DNA of 64,000 nt, taken from Pedobacter alluvionis (GTDB lineage: Bacteria; Bacteroidota; Bacteroidia; Sphingobacteriales; Sphingobacteriaceae). Position 1 is the first letter of the stretch. Each line of letters opens with the position of its first letter. The DNA lies in the NCBI RefSeq assembly GCF_003664035.1, contig NZ_RCCK01000012.1, forward strand, positions 558,001-622,000, read 5' to 3'. Below the pieces are notes generated by a model. It made no database searches. It was not told where the DNA came from and was given only the letters and a program-made list of their open reading frames with translations. The position numbers and the translations under genes are program-made. Shown here piece by piece: positions 1 to 8,599 of the stretch.

Positions 1-291
1 ATAAATGCGGGTATAGAGAAACATTTTACTTTTCATGGTTTCAGACACACCTTCGCAACCTTACAACTTGCGTCCGGCACTTCGATTTATACAGTTTCAA
101 AATTACTAGGACATAAAAATATTAAAACAACTGAAATATATACTAAGATTGTAGATAGTCTGAAAAAAGAAGCATCAGAAAAGATCAAACTAAGTATTTT
201 CAATATTGGAGAAAAACTAATTTCAGCTCCATCGGTAATGGATGACAATGATAGCCAAATACATCCTTGCTCTGCCAATTCAGTTAGATAA
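1..291 (+). CDS. Tyrosine recombinase/integrase, C-terminal end (5' truncated by window)
   Basis: The frame is open from the first base to a TAA stop, giving about 96 residues. It carries the end of a tyrosine-recombinase catalytic domain: HGFRHTFAT (box II His-x-x-Arg), LLGHKNIKTTEIYTK (second histidine in LLGH, nucleophile tyrosine in EIYTK). Such enzymes cut and rejoin attachment sites to integrate and excise mobile elements. The N-terminal arm-binding and core-binding parts lie outside the window. A small excisionase-like HTH gene follows 33 bp later, a usual int-xis arrangement. It is the likely integrase of the conjugative element to the right, or of a separate element ending near 665. 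Family assignment is secure; substrate is unknown. Confidence 0.93.
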   Translation: MNAGIEKHFTFHGFRHTFATLQLASGTSIYTVSKLLGHKNIKTTEIYTKIVDSLKKEASEKIKLSIFNIGEKLISAPSVMDDNDSQIHPCSANSVR

Positions 292-324
292 GCTTCCAAT
301 TTAATTACAATTGAGAAAAAAATT

Positions 325-666
325 ATGAAAGAGTATTCATTTGAGCAGTTGCCTAAGTTTATGGCAAGGATGGAAGAAAAATTAGATAGAATCGAAGTTC
401 TTTTAGAAACTTATCAGAAAGATTTACCAGAAAATGATTTTATAGGAGCCAAAGAAGCGTGTGAGATTCTAAAATTCACCCTGCCAACACTATACACGAA
501 AGTTTGCAAGCGTGAAGTTCCTTTTTACAAACAAGGAAATCGGCTCTACTTTTCAAGAGTAGAATTACTAAATTGGATTCAGGAAGGCAAAAAAAAATCA
601 TTAAGTGAGATTAATTCTAGCGCTATAGAAATAGCTAAAAAGATGGGAAAAAGAAATCGATATTAA
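325..666 (+). CDS. Small helix-turn-helix, excisionase-like protein
   Basis: A 113-residue protein. Residues about 35-90 fit the MerR/excisionase-type HTH_17 fold: GAKEACEILKFTLPTLYTK is the HTH, followed by the wing KQGNRLYFSRVELLNWI. An N-terminal amphipathic helix (residues 8-30) may dimerise. Proteins of this type act as recombination directionality factors or small regulators beside integrases in Bacteroidota mobile elements. It starts at an ATG 33 bp after the recombinase stop, so the two are probably co-transcribed. Its stop codon falls at the point where the oppositely oriented PAS-sensor stub loses homology, so the gene probably sits at the very end of an inserted element. DNA target unknown. 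Confidence 0.85.
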   Translation: MKEYSFEQLPKFMARMEEKLDRIEVLLETYQKDLPENDFIGAKEACEILKFTLPTLYTKVCKREVPFYKQGNRLYFSRVELLNWIQEGKKKSLSEINSSAIEIAKKMGKRNRY

Positions 667-772
667 ATTCAATCCTCGCATCTTCACCAACATGCACAGC
701 AGTGGCGGTACTGCTGAATGAAAGGATGTTGATTAACTGTTCAAAATTTAAGGGCTTTACCGGATCAGTCAT
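666..772 (-). pseudogene. 5' stub of a PAS-domain sensor gene, cut off at about position 666
   Basis: On the minus strand an ATG at 772 opens a frame whose first 35 residues look like the start of Bacteroidota PAS-domain sensor proteins. It begins MTDPVKPLNFEQLINILS and continues with TATAVHVGEDARIE, which in the family leads into the PAS core (usually F-A/V-N-D-x-M-L-x-I-W-G-K). Here the resemblance stops at residue 35, just as the frame meets the stop codon of the rightward HTH gene. The rest of the gene is not in this window. The simplest reading is that the element carrying the recombinase and HTH gene inserted into a PAS sensor gene. The family call rests on remembered sequence resemblance only. 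Confidence 0.55.
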
Positions 773-795
773 GGTTTGGCTTATTTTTCAGTTCA

Positions 796-811
796 CAAAA
801 ATACAAAAATA
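796..811 (-). promoter_or_regulatory. Two tandem TAnnTTTG -7 boxes in front of the PAS stub
   Basis: On the minus strand the octamer TATTTTTG occurs twice back to back (811-804 and 803-796), 24 to 39 bases before the ATG at 772. Both copies match the Bacteroidota housekeeping -7 consensus TAnnTTTG. This supports the stub having been a real, expressed gene start. Confidence 0.5.
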
Positions 812-1116
812 GAGTAAATGTACTGCCACTGGCTATGTAAACCAATTCGAATTGAATTACAGAGTGATAGATAAATTTTTCCATTAGAATTCTCTCGCTT
901 CAAATATAAATCCTTGCTAAAAATATAAAATTAAAGTATTAATGCATTTGTGAGAATGCAGAATAAACATATATTAATAATACATAATGTATTATGTTGT
1001 GGATATAATAAATCATAATAATGATACATTTCAGTATCAAAAAGTGAATTATATTTCTTAAGTTGATGAAATAACCCTCTTAGGGAATAGTAATTATTCA
1101 CTTATACTACTACACC
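812..1116. other. Non-coding gap before rteC
   Basis: About 300 bp, strongly AT-rich, with no open frame of note on either strand. It separates the PAS stub (leftward) from rteC (rightward), so it should hold the rteC promoter, but no clean TAnnTTTG box is placed here with confidence. The stretch around 965-1035 is rich in TAATA/ATTAT repeats and could be a regulator-binding or easily melted region. Confidence 0.4.
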
Positions 1117-1950
1117 ATGTCACAACGAATCTACCAAGATGCGATTTTACGCATCTCAGAACAAGAGCAGAGGACAAGTCTTGAATCCTCGAACATCATT
1201 GCCGATTCTTACCGCATGACCAGCTTCCTCAGGGAACTGCTTGCCCAAATGAAACAGCACGTTTTAATGAAAGGATTTACGAATAAAGCCGAAGAAATTG
1301 AGTTCTTCAGGAAAGTTAAACCACAGATCCTGGGCAAACTGATGTATTACAACAGGGTGTACCGGGTTGAAATATCATGCCCTGTTGCAGAAGGCAAGTG
1401 CCGGCAGAAATATTACTCCGGAGAATTGCAGCTTTTAAAACACGAATACCAGGACCAGATCGTCAATTCAGATTTTTTTCGCTACTATCGCTCAGGGCGG
1501 ACTGATCTGGACCATGAGTATTTTGAACTTGGAAAAATAAACTTTGACAGTGGATTAGACAGTTACGTCTTTGAAATAGATTCCCAATTTTCCACATATT
1601 ATGATTATAAAGTAGCCAGTATTGTTGCCAGTGAGCTGATGTATTCACACTTGATGTCTAAGATCAAACCTGATTTTGTAGAGGTCCCTCATGACAAAGA
1701 GTTTTACTGGAGCGATTCCAAAAATGCTCTGATTGAACTTCTTTATGCGCTACATGCAGCACACAGTATATCAGGCGGCAGAGTAGGCATCCGTAAGATA
1801 ACAGCCGTTTTGCAGGTTCTATTCAGAATAAAGCTCGGCGATATTCACCACGCATTTCACCGGATGAAAGTAAGGGGCGGCAGCAGAACTGCATTTCTGG
1901 ACCGCTTGAAAACTTCACTGGAGGAATATATGGATAAGGAAGCTTCCTAA
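1117..1950 (+). CDS. rteC: RteC-type regulator of element excision
   Basis: A 277-residue protein matching the RteC family. Diagnostic stretch at residues about 63-90: FFRKVKPQILGKLMYYNRV followed by E-I-S-C-P. The C-terminal third (RVGIRKITAVLQVLF then KLGDIHHAFHRMKVR) is the conserved RteC tail. In CTnDOT, RteC is the last member of the RteA-RteB-RteC cascade and switches on the excision genes; it folds as two domains with a winged-helix DNA-binding part. No rteA/rteB two-component pair is visible here, so upstream control must differ from CTnDOT. It stands alone, followed by 280 bp of non-coding sequence and then an HTH gene, as in many Bacteroidota ICEs. Function is inferred from the family. 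Confidence 0.9.
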   Translation: MSQRIYQDAILRISEQEQRTSLESSNIIADSYRMTSFLRELLAQMKQHVLMKGFTNKAEEIEFFRKVKPQILGKLMYYNRVYRVEISCPVAEGKCRQKYYSGELQLLKHEYQDQIVNSDFFRYYRSGRTDLDHEYFELGKINFDSGLDSYVFEIDSQFSTYYDYKVASIVASELMYSHLMSKIKPDFVEVPHDKEFYWSDSKNALIELLYALHAAHSISGGRVGIRKITAVLQVLFRIKLGDIHHAFHRMKVRGGSRTAFLDRLKTSLEEYMDKEAS

Positions 1951-2230
1951 GTTCATTCGAACACAATAGCTAACCTTTAATGTAACAGTTTTTTTGTATT
2001 GTTCTAAGCAATGCAATGTCTTCGTATTGCCAATCCCTGCCAATTGGCTGGTACTCATTTGGTAAAAAATCACAGCTCTAAATGAGCATCTATGCTCTTC
2101 TGACCCAGCTAAGCAATTTCATTTTTTTCAACAAACATTACTTTTCCATTGGTAATACTTGGCGTTTCAGTCAAAACCTGATTTTCAACTTTGGAAGGAA
2201 ATAACAATAACCTCTAAATACGAAAATGCT

Positions 2231-2545
2231 ATGGAAATCGACAAAATGGAATTCCAGTATTGGATGAAAAGGCTTCTGGAAAGGTTCGATGTTTTGAGCG
2301 ACCAGATCAGGAGCAATAGCAAAGGTTTGAGTGCTATAGACGGCGAAGAACTTCTGGATAACCAGGATGTTTTACAGAAACTTAAAATAAGTTCCCGCTC
2401 CCTGCAGCGTTACCGTTCGTCCGGTAAGCTTCCTTACTTCCTGATCAGCGGCAAGATCTACTATAAGCTTTCCGATGTCCATCAGTTTATACGAAACAGC
2501 TTTTCCAATTCCCTGGAAAAGTTAGGGACAAAGAAAGACAAGTAA
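2231..2545 (+). CDS. Helix-turn-helix protein, excisionase/DNA-binding type
   Basis: About 104 residues from the ATG at 2231; the frame could be extended to a TTG at 2159, but the family usually starts near MEIDKMEFQYWMKRLL. Residues about 45-95 hold an HTH_17-type domain: LLDNQDVLQKLKISSRSLQRYRSSG (HTH), then PYFLISGKIYYKLSDVHQFI (wing and last helix). Such proteins sit between rteC and the DUF3945/topB pair in Bacteroidota conjugative transposons and are thought to regulate excision or mobilisation. It shares its fold with the HTH gene at 325-666, but the two are not close copies. The 280 bp in front holds a short hairpin (GAGCAT...ATGCTC, 2084-2097) and no gene. Confidence 0.82.
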   Translation: MEIDKMEFQYWMKRLLERFDVLSDQIRSNSKGLSAIDGEELLDNQDVLQKLKISSRSLQRYRSSGKLPYFLISGKIYYKLSDVHQFIRNSFSNSLEKLGTKKDK

Positions 2546-2620
2546 CGCCATTGAGCGACTTTTGAATATCGGAGAATATGATGCATGTAGTTTTGAAAGC
2601 AAATTACAAAACCAAGCATT

Positions 2621-4114
2621 ATGAGCGAAGAACAAAACATTCAACAGGAAAGCCCTGACCAGCTTTCTGACATTCTCTTGGTCCTGAACAAGGAAACCAT
2701 GAAACTTGAGGCGGTGAAGGGCGTCGGAAAAGATGGCAAGCTGGAAACAGTACCACCAAATAAAGAAAATGAAAATCAGTTTATGCGGGTTGATAAAAAC
2801 GGCGACATCTTCTCCAATTTTTTTAAAAACTTCCTAAGCCAGCTTAAAAACCCCACCAAGTTTTCATTTTTCAAGGTGCCTTCAGTTTCGGCAGTACAGA
2901 AAGCCGCTGATATCAAAGAGGCAGTTGAAAAGCCATCGCCTCAAGGCAATAAGCTTTTGTCAGAACACGAAGTGAAACCTGACGGAAAAATATCCCAGGA
3001 GCAGAAAGAACAAAATGAATCATTAAATCAAAATACAATGGAAAATCAACAAACAGCAACAGCCTCTGAGGGAGGCCAATCTACTGGAGAATACCGCTAT
3101 AAAGCAGAAGATATTGACTGGAAAACAATGTCCAATCTAGGCCTTAGCCAGGAGAAAATGGAGAAAATGAAAATCCTTGAACCGTTATTGAAAGGATATA
3201 AAACGAATGAGCTGGTTCCCATCAGCTTAAACTTAGGCACGGCCATTACCCGCCTGGATGCGAGACTGTCACTGCAGGCCAATGAAGAAGGAAAGGTTGT
3301 CGTGGCTATTCATGGTATCCGTAAGGAACCCAATTTAAATTATTCATTTTTCGGACATGAGTTTAGCAAAGAGGATAAAGCCAATTTGCTCAAAACCGGA
3401 AATATGGGCAGGATTGTCGAGCTGACACACGGTAAGACAGGGGAAAAGATCCCTTCAATCATCAGTGTAGACCGGTTAACGAATGAACTGATTGCACTCA
3501 GGGCAGATAAAATTAAGGTTCCGGATGAAATAAAAGGCATAGTACTCAATGAACACCAAAAGCAAACACTCTTAGAAGGGCAGCCTTTGCAATTGAAAGG
3601 GATGATTTCATCTAAGGGAGCATCTTTCGATGCATCTGTCCAATTCAACGCGGACAAGCGATATGTTGAATTTCTCTTTGACCGGACAACAGACAACAGG
3701 CAGACGCAGAATACTTCTCAAGTACAAAATCAACCCAGGGAAGCGCCGGCTGAATTCAGAGGTCAAAGACTTACTGATGAGCAATACAATCAGTTTAAAG
3801 AAGGCCAGACCATTCATATTGATGGCTTAGTAGATAAAAAAGGTAAAGCGTATCAGGGCTATATCACTTATAACAAAGAAACCGGAAATACAGATTTCGC
3901 CTTCAAAAACCCAAATGAAATGAAGGATCAGCTACAACCGACAGAAGCACATAAGACACAGGTGGCAGTTAATTCGGATGGAAAAACCAATGAGTCTACA
4001 AAACAAAATAATGAACCTTTGAAATCCGGTCAGGCCAACCCTGATACGGCGAAGGAGCAGCAAAAGCAGGACACTAGAAATACACCCACCAAATCGAAAG
4101 GCAGAAAAATTTAA
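2621..4114 (+). CDS. DUF4099/DUF3945-domain mobile-element protein
   Basis: A 497-residue protein of the kind found just upstream of topB in Bacteroidota ICEs. Residues about 1-60 (SDILLVLNKETMKLEAVKG, then FMRVDKNGDIFSNFFKNF) are the conserved N-terminus. After a low-complexity K/Q/E linker come a DUF4099-like domain (about 157-275, starting YRYKAEDIDWKTMSNLG) and a DUF3945-like stretch (about 285-355, with LNEHQKQTLLEGQPLQLKGM). A second related unit follows (about 388-440, LTDEQYNQFKEGQTIHIDGL), so the DUF3945 motif is duplicated. The C-terminus is a polar linker ending in the basic tail TKSKGRKI. Molecular function is unknown; context suggests DNA processing or transfer. A hairpin terminator follows directly. 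Confidence 0.85.
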   Translation: MSEEQNIQQESPDQLSDILLVLNKETMKLEAVKGVGKDGKLETVPPNKENENQFMRVDKNGDIFSNFFKNFLSQLKNPTKFSFFKVPSVSAVQKAADIKEAVEKPSPQGNKLLSEHEVKPDGKISQEQKEQNESLNQNTMENQQTATASEGGQSTGEYRYKAEDIDWKTMSNLGLSQEKMEKMKILEPLLKGYKTNELVPISLNLGTAITRLDARLSLQANEEGKVVVAIHGIRKEPNLNYSFFGHEFSKEDKANLLKTGNMGRIVELTHGKTGEKIPSIISVDRLTNELIALRADKIKVPDEIKGIVLNEHQKQTLLEGQPLQLKGMISSKGASFDASVQFNADKRYVEFLFDRTTDNRQTQNTSQVQNQPREAPAEFRGQRLTDEQYNQFKEGQTIHIDGLVDKKGKAYQGYITYNKETGNTDFAFKNPNEMKDQLQPTEAHKTQVAVNSDGKTNESTKQNNEPLKSGQANPDTAKEQQKQDTRNTPTKSKGRKI

Positions 4115-4137
4115 TCATCCTATAAAATACCATTCTT

Positions 4138-4164
4138 AAATGCCTGTTACCAGGCATTTTTTTT
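4138..4164 (+). terminator. Rho-independent terminator between the DUF3945 gene and topB
   Basis: AAATGCCTG - TTAC - CAGGCATTT followed by a run of eight T: a perfect 9-bp stem, four-base loop and U-tract. It lies 24 bp after the DUF3945 stop. An upstream topB start at 4140 would fall inside this stem, which favours the ATG at 4182. Confidence 0.85.
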
Positions 4165-4181
4165 ACCCAAAAATTTACAAA

Positions 4182-6266
4182 ATGAAAGCAGTAATAGCAG
4201 AAAAACCAAGCGTTGCGCGGGAGATAGCAGCACTTCTGGGAGCCACTGAAAAAAGAGATGGCTTTTTAACAGGTAATGGTTATATGGTCACCTGGGCCTT
4301 TGGTCATTTGATCGCATTGGGGATGCCTGAAGATTATGGAGTTGTTGGATTTAGAAAAGAAGCCCTACCCATCCTACCTGATCCTTTCGTACTTACCATT
4401 CGAAAAGTGAAGAAGGATAAAGGCTATATAACAGATTCCGGTGCGTTAAAGCAGTTGAATATCATTGAGCAGGTCGTTAAAAAATGCGACACTCTAATTG
4501 TTGCTACCGATGCGGGTCGCGAGGGCGAATTGATTTTCCGATACATCTACGAGTACTTAGACTGCAATAAACCCTTCGAACGGCTATGGATAAGCTCGCT
4601 TACAGAAAAAGCCATTAAGCAGGGTTTCGCCAACCTCAGGCCCGGCAGGGATTTTGACGGTTTGTTTGAGGCGGCAAAAAGTAGAAGCCGTGCAGACTGG
4701 TTGGTTGGAATCAACGCTACGCAGGCATTGAGCATAGCGGCAGGAACGGGTATTTATTCTCTGGGTAGAGTACAGACACCTACATTGGCACTTATTTGCA
4801 AACGGTATCTGGAAAATAAGAATTTTTCATCGATTCCTTATTGGCAGATTGTCCTGCAGCACAGAAAAGACTTTATTGACTTTAAAAGCACCTCTAAAAC
4901 AAAGTGGGACGACAAGAAAAAAGCGGAAGAATTGTTACGGGCTATTCAGCGCAAAGGCATTGCAGCAATTACATCTGTGGAAAGCAAAAATATTTCCGAG
5001 CAGCCACCATTATTATTTGACCTGACAGGTTTACAAAAGGAAGCCAATAAAAAGCTGAATTTATCAGCAGATGAGACTTTAACGATTGCTCAAAGTCTAT
5101 ATGAAAACAAATTTATCACATATCCTCGTACCGGCAGTAAGTATATCCCTGAAGACCTTTGGCCGGAAATTCCGAACCTGCTTAGGGCATTGGGCGATCA
5201 TGAACGGTTTAAAGACGCGGTTTCCACATTACACTGGGGTCGGTTCAATAAGCGAATTGTGAACGACTTAAAGGTAACTGACCATCATGGCCTGTTGATC
5301 ACTGAAAAAGTACCTTCTTCGGTGACCGGAAATGAAAAGGCAATTTATGATCTGATTGCTTTCCGCCTGCTGGAATCTGTATCCAGTGTATGTTCAAAAA
5401 AAATAACTGATATCACAGCAGAAATACTGGATTGTGATTTTTACCTGAAAAGCTGCAAAATCATTGAACCGGGATGGCGTGCCGTCAAAGGATTGTTTTC
5501 AGAGGAAGATGATGAAACAGTGCAGGATCTTCCGGATTTCAATGTGGGTGATGAACTGAAGATTAAGGAAGCTTTAGTTATGGAAAAGAAAACAGCAGCC
5601 CCACCACTTTATACCGAAGCTTCGCTCCTGTCCGCGATGGAAAATGCAGGAAAAGTGATTGAAAATGATGAGGCGCGTAAGATTTTACAGCAAGTCGGGA
5701 TAGGTACGCCTGCTACCAGGGCATCGATCATCGAAACATTATTTACCAGAGATTATGTGAAAAGAGATAAAAAATCTTTAATACCCACCGAAAAAGGCTT
5801 GCAGGTGTATGAGCTCGTAAAAGACAAAAAAATTGGTGATGTCTTGATGACTGCTGAATGGGAACTGTCACTGCAAAAAATCGAAAATGGTGAAGCTGAT
5901 TCCCCAAGATTTCAAAAAGAAATGGAAAACTATGCCTCAGCTATAACGCAGGAATTGCTTAATACTTCCGTTATCCATGAAAATTTGCCTGAGCTATTAT
6001 GTCCTAAATGCCGAAATCAACTGTTGATACGCGATAAGATTGTTAAATGTCAGGATGTGGAATGTGGCTGGGTGCAGTACCGCTATGTGTGTGGCGTACA
6101 ATTGAGCATTTCAGATATAGAAAGCTTACTGGTCAAAGGAAAAACCTCACTGATAAAAGGAATGAAGAGTAAAGCCGGAAATAAGTTTAATGCATTTATC
6201 AAATTGAATGAAAACGGCGAAACCGGCTTTGAATTTGAGCAGCGCAAACCAAAAAAAAAGAAATAG
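4182..6266 (+). CDS. topB: DNA topoisomerase III (type IA)
   Basis: 694 residues. The Toprim domain begins at residue 1 (VIAEKPSVA, residues 4-12, with the catalytic Glu) and contains ATDAGREGE (108-116, the acidic metal-binding triad). The active-site tyrosine is in FITYPRTGSKY (Tyr314), and the central gate-forming domain follows. Near residue 607 there is a Cys4 zinc-ribbon-like segment (CPKC...C...C), then a short basic end (KPKKKK). Type IA enzymes pass single strands through a transient break and decatenate DNA. This copy is the element-borne version that sits next to rteC/DUF3945 genes in Bacteroidota ICEs and probably helps resolve transfer intermediates. The start at 4182 is chosen because it begins the conserved Toprim and lies beyond the terminator hairpin. 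Confidence 0.95.
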   Translation: MKAVIAEKPSVAREIAALLGATEKRDGFLTGNGYMVTWAFGHLIALGMPEDYGVVGFRKEALPILPDPFVLTIRKVKKDKGYITDSGALKQLNIIEQVVKKCDTLIVATDAGREGELIFRYIYEYLDCNKPFERLWISSLTEKAIKQGFANLRPGRDFDGLFEAAKSRSRADWLVGINATQALSIAAGTGIYSLGRVQTPTLALICKRYLENKNFSSIPYWQIVLQHRKDFIDFKSTSKTKWDDKKKAEELLRAIQRKGIAAITSVESKNISEQPPLLFDLTGLQKEANKKLNLSADETLTIAQSLYENKFITYPRTGSKYIPEDLWPEIPNLLRALGDHERFKDAVSTLHWGRFNKRIVNDLKVTDHHGLLITEKVPSSVTGNEKAIYDLIAFRLLESVSSVCSKKITDITAEILDCDFYLKSCKIIEPGWRAVKGLFSEEDDETVQDLPDFNVGDELKIKEALVMEKKTAAPPLYTEASLLSAMENAGKVIENDEARKILQQVGIGTPATRASIIETLFTRDYVKRDKKSLIPTEKGLQVYELVKDKKIGDVLMTAEWELSLQKIENGEADSPRFQKEMENYASAITQELLNTSVIHENLPELLCPKCRNQLLIRDKIVKCQDVECGWVQYRYVCGVQLSISDIESLLVKGKTSLIKGMKSKAGNKFNAFIKLNENGETGFEFEQRKPKKKK

Positions 6267-6459
6267 TATGCTCTTTTCCGACCTCTCGCCAATGTTATAT
6301 GGAGACGATTTAGAATTTTCAAAATCAGTTAAATAGAAAATAGCCACCCTCCAACAACTACTATTACAAATTGCTACTATCTGACTATTTTCTACTGAAT
6401 ATTGACTTAACCATAAGAAGGTTTAAATGATAATTTTACATCAAATTAAAAGTTAAAAT

Positions 6460-7434
6460 ATGGAAAAGAATAATTCTTCAATAGAAGGAGGTTCAATAAT
6501 CGATTCAAAAATGGATGAAGGTATTCAAGAACCTAAGAGTGTACATTTCAGAAGTGGTAATTTAACCTTAGCTGGTCATTTATATATTCCCTTTGACTTT
6601 AAAGAGGGAGAAAAAAGACCCGCAGTAATTGTTCTATCACCCGGAGGTGGCATTAAAGAACAGACTTCTGGACGTTACGCCAGTGAATTGTCAAAAAAAG
6701 GATTTATAGCGTTGGCCTTTGATCATCGTTCTTATGGAGAAAGTGAAGGTTATCCTCGTTTTGATGAAGATCCATTTACGAAAGTAGAGGACACGAAGAA
6801 TGCTGTGAGCTATTTGACAACAAGAACTGAAGTAGATTCTGAGCGCATAGGGGTAATGGGAATATGTGGAGGTGGCGGTGTAGCTCCAACAGCAGCAGCA
6901 ACTGACAGACGAATTAAAGCTGTTGCTACTGTTAGTGGAATGACGGATCAACGTGGAGCGATGGCGGAGCAATTTGGAGACCACAAAACTTTAATTTCGG
7001 TGTTAGATGCATGTTCTCATACTAGAAGTGAAATTGCTTTAGGCAAAGAACCTATCTATTATCCATTGATACCTCCTGCTGACGCACCGAATGTAATGGA
7101 TTTATTAAAACAGGCACCAGACTACTATTTTAATACTTCTAGAGGTGCACATCCTAATTGGGAGAATAAGATATTACCCTCTTCAATGGAAAAACTAGCA
7201 ACTTTTTCAGCATTGGATACAATTAAGTTGATATCGCCCAATCCAATTCTATTAATTGCTGGAAGTAAAGCTGGAAGTAGAAAACAAAATGAGATTGCAT
7301 ACGAAACCGCTGAAGAACCGAAGGAATTATTCATCATTGATAATGCAACTCACCTCGACCTCTATGATATTGATTGTTTTGTTTCTTCCGCACTGGAAAA
7401 ACTTACAGAATTTTTTGGTAAAAACTTAAAATAA
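6460..7434 (+). CDS. Alpha/beta hydrolase, dienelactone-hydrolase/YcjY-like
   Basis: 324 residues with an alpha/beta-hydrolase core: strand-turn VIVLSPGGG (oxyanion region, about 57-64), AFDHRSYGESEG (about 87-97), nucleophile elbow GICGG (134-138) and a C-terminal histidine in ATHLDLYD (His298). The residue at the elbow is Cys136 instead of Ser, as in dienelactone hydrolases. The usual acid after the sixth strand is not obvious (AGSKAGSRKQN). No signal peptide, so it is cytosolic. Substrate unknown. It is cargo between topB and the DUF1896/helicase pair, closed by its own strong hairpin, with an AraC-type regulator just downstream on the same strand. The first 30 residues are a non-conserved polar extension. 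Confidence 0.82.
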   Translation: MEKNNSSIEGGSIIDSKMDEGIQEPKSVHFRSGNLTLAGHLYIPFDFKEGEKRPAVIVLSPGGGIKEQTSGRYASELSKKGFIALAFDHRSYGESEGYPRFDEDPFTKVEDTKNAVSYLTTRTEVDSERIGVMGICGGGGVAPTAAATDRRIKAVATVSGMTDQRGAMAEQFGDHKTLISVLDACSHTRSEIALGKEPIYYPLIPPADAPNVMDLLKQAPDYYFNTSRGAHPNWENKILPSSMEKLATFSALDTIKLISPNPILLIAGSKAGSRKQNEIAYETAEEPKELFIIDNATHLDLYDIDCFVSSALEKLTEFFGKNLK

Positions 7435-7438
7435 TATT

Positions 7439-7479
7439 TTAATCTTTCTTTTAGCTGAAAGAACTAAAAGAAAGATTAA
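7439..7479 (+). terminator. Long perfect hairpin after the hydrolase gene
   Basis: TTAATCTTTCTTTTAG (7439-7454) pairs perfectly over 16 bp with CTAAAAGAAAGATTAA (7464-7479) around a nine-base loop, starting 4 bp past the hydrolase stop. The stem is AT-rich and only a short T-run follows (TGTTTAATTTG). Position and symmetry make a terminator or 3' mRNA-protecting hairpin likely. Confidence 0.7.
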
Positions 7480-7486
7480 TGTTTAA

Positions 7487-7520
7487 TTTGATAAGCAAAT
7501 TCAAAAAACGTGTAATTTTG
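7487..7520 (+). promoter_or_regulatory. Candidate Bacteroidota promoter for the AraC gene
   Basis: TTTG at 7487-7490 and TAATTTTG at 7513-7520 match the -33 TTTG and -7 TAnnTTTG boxes with a 22-bp spacer, 31 bp before the ATG at 7552. It lies after the hairpin that ends the hydrolase transcript, so the regulator probably has its own promoter. Confidence 0.5.
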
Positions 7521-7551
7521 TTGATGATATATAATTAACACTAAACACACT

Positions 7552-8424
7552 ATGAAGACTGATGATTTGGAAACTTCACCAGAGCTGACTGTTTTCTGTC
7601 AGGAAGACGTCCTTGAAAATATTAGATTAGAGTACCCTTTCCAATCCGCTAATTTTTCTATAATCCATATTGAAAGGGGATCCCTGCACCTTTTATGTAA
7701 TGCTAAATTTTATATTCTAAATGGTAATAGCTTATTTTTTGCATTACCGGGATCAAAATATGAAATTAGAAAAAAATCAGAAGACTGTTCATTTATAGGG
7801 TGTAGTTTTACAAAAAGTTATTTGCAATCTATAGGAATATATACTGAGAGTGAAAAAATGGCACGTATATTTTCCGATAAAATTCAAATGCATTGTATGT
7901 TGACTACTGAGGAATCACGAGACGTTTGCTCTGATCTCACTAGTTTATACAGGAAGACGAAATATGATGTTAATACCCCATATTTGAATCAGATTTTAAA
8001 ATATTCTTTTCTTGCATTTTTGTACACATCTTCATTAGTATTTTATAGAGGGAACGATGTGCCGAAGATGAAACTAAATCGCAGTGAGGAGATTGCTGAC
8101 AATTTTATTGCTTTTCTGAACACATATATAAAAACAGAACGTAGTGTACAATTTTACGCTGATTCACTTCATATATCATTGAGGCACCTTTCAAAAGTTA
8201 TTAAAAACGTACTTGGTAAATCGCCAAGTGTTGTCATCAATGAAGGCTTGATTAGGGAAGCTAAGATATTATTGTCTAACAAGTTTAATAATATTTCAGA
8301 AATATCCGACATGCTGCAGTTTAGTGATCCATCATCTTTTGGAAAGTATTTTAAAAGATACTCCGGATATACGCCAACAGAGTACCGGCAAAGCTTTCAA
8401 AACATTAATATTCATCTCTTTTAA
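7552..8424 (+). CDS. AraC-family transcriptional regulator
   Basis: 290 residues. The N-terminal part (about 1-170) is a cupin-like sensing domain (FSIIHIERGSLHLLCNAKF). The C-terminal about 95 residues form a two-HTH AraC domain: first helix-turn-helix around YADSLHISLRHLSKVIKNV, then ISEISDMLQFSDPSSFGKYF and the signature FKRYSGYTPTEYRQSF. This architecture is typical of Bacteroidota AraC proteins annotated beside cargo enzymes. It follows the alpha/beta hydrolase on the same strand and probably controls it; the inducer is unknown. The convergent gene at 8600-9409 ends 175 bp downstream. Confidence 0.88.
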   Translation: MKTDDLETSPELTVFCQEDVLENIRLEYPFQSANFSIIHIERGSLHLLCNAKFYILNGNSLFFALPGSKYEIRKKSEDCSFIGCSFTKSYLQSIGIYTESEKMARIFSDKIQMHCMLTTEESRDVCSDLTSLYRKTKYDVNTPYLNQILKYSFLAFLYTSSLVFYRGNDVPKMKLNRSEEIADNFIAFLNTYIKTERSVQFYADSLHISLRHLSKVIKNVLGKSPSVVINEGLIREAKILLSNKFNNISEISDMLQFSDPSSFGKYFKRYSGYTPTEYRQSFQNINIHLF

Positions 8425-8599
8425 CTCAACTTGACCTTGTAAAAAAACACAGAGATCTGTTTGTGCTTTATCTTTCAATTTCTTAAAGTCGGAATAGTTT
8501 CTTTTAAAATTTACACAGAGAAATTCGGAAGAATCCTGATAAAAGGGTATCTCAACAGAAAGACTATAAGTCATGTTCCTATTGATTAAATCTATCCTT

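Noticed and set aside
4140..4181. Upstream extension of topB by 14 codons
   Set aside because: The extension is encoded by the terminator hairpin and precedes the conserved Toprim start.
8332..8574. An 80-codon leftward frame after the 8600-9409 gene
   Set aside because: It overlaps the 3' end of the AraC gene by 93 bp on the other strand, has no recognisable domain and no clear reason to be translated.
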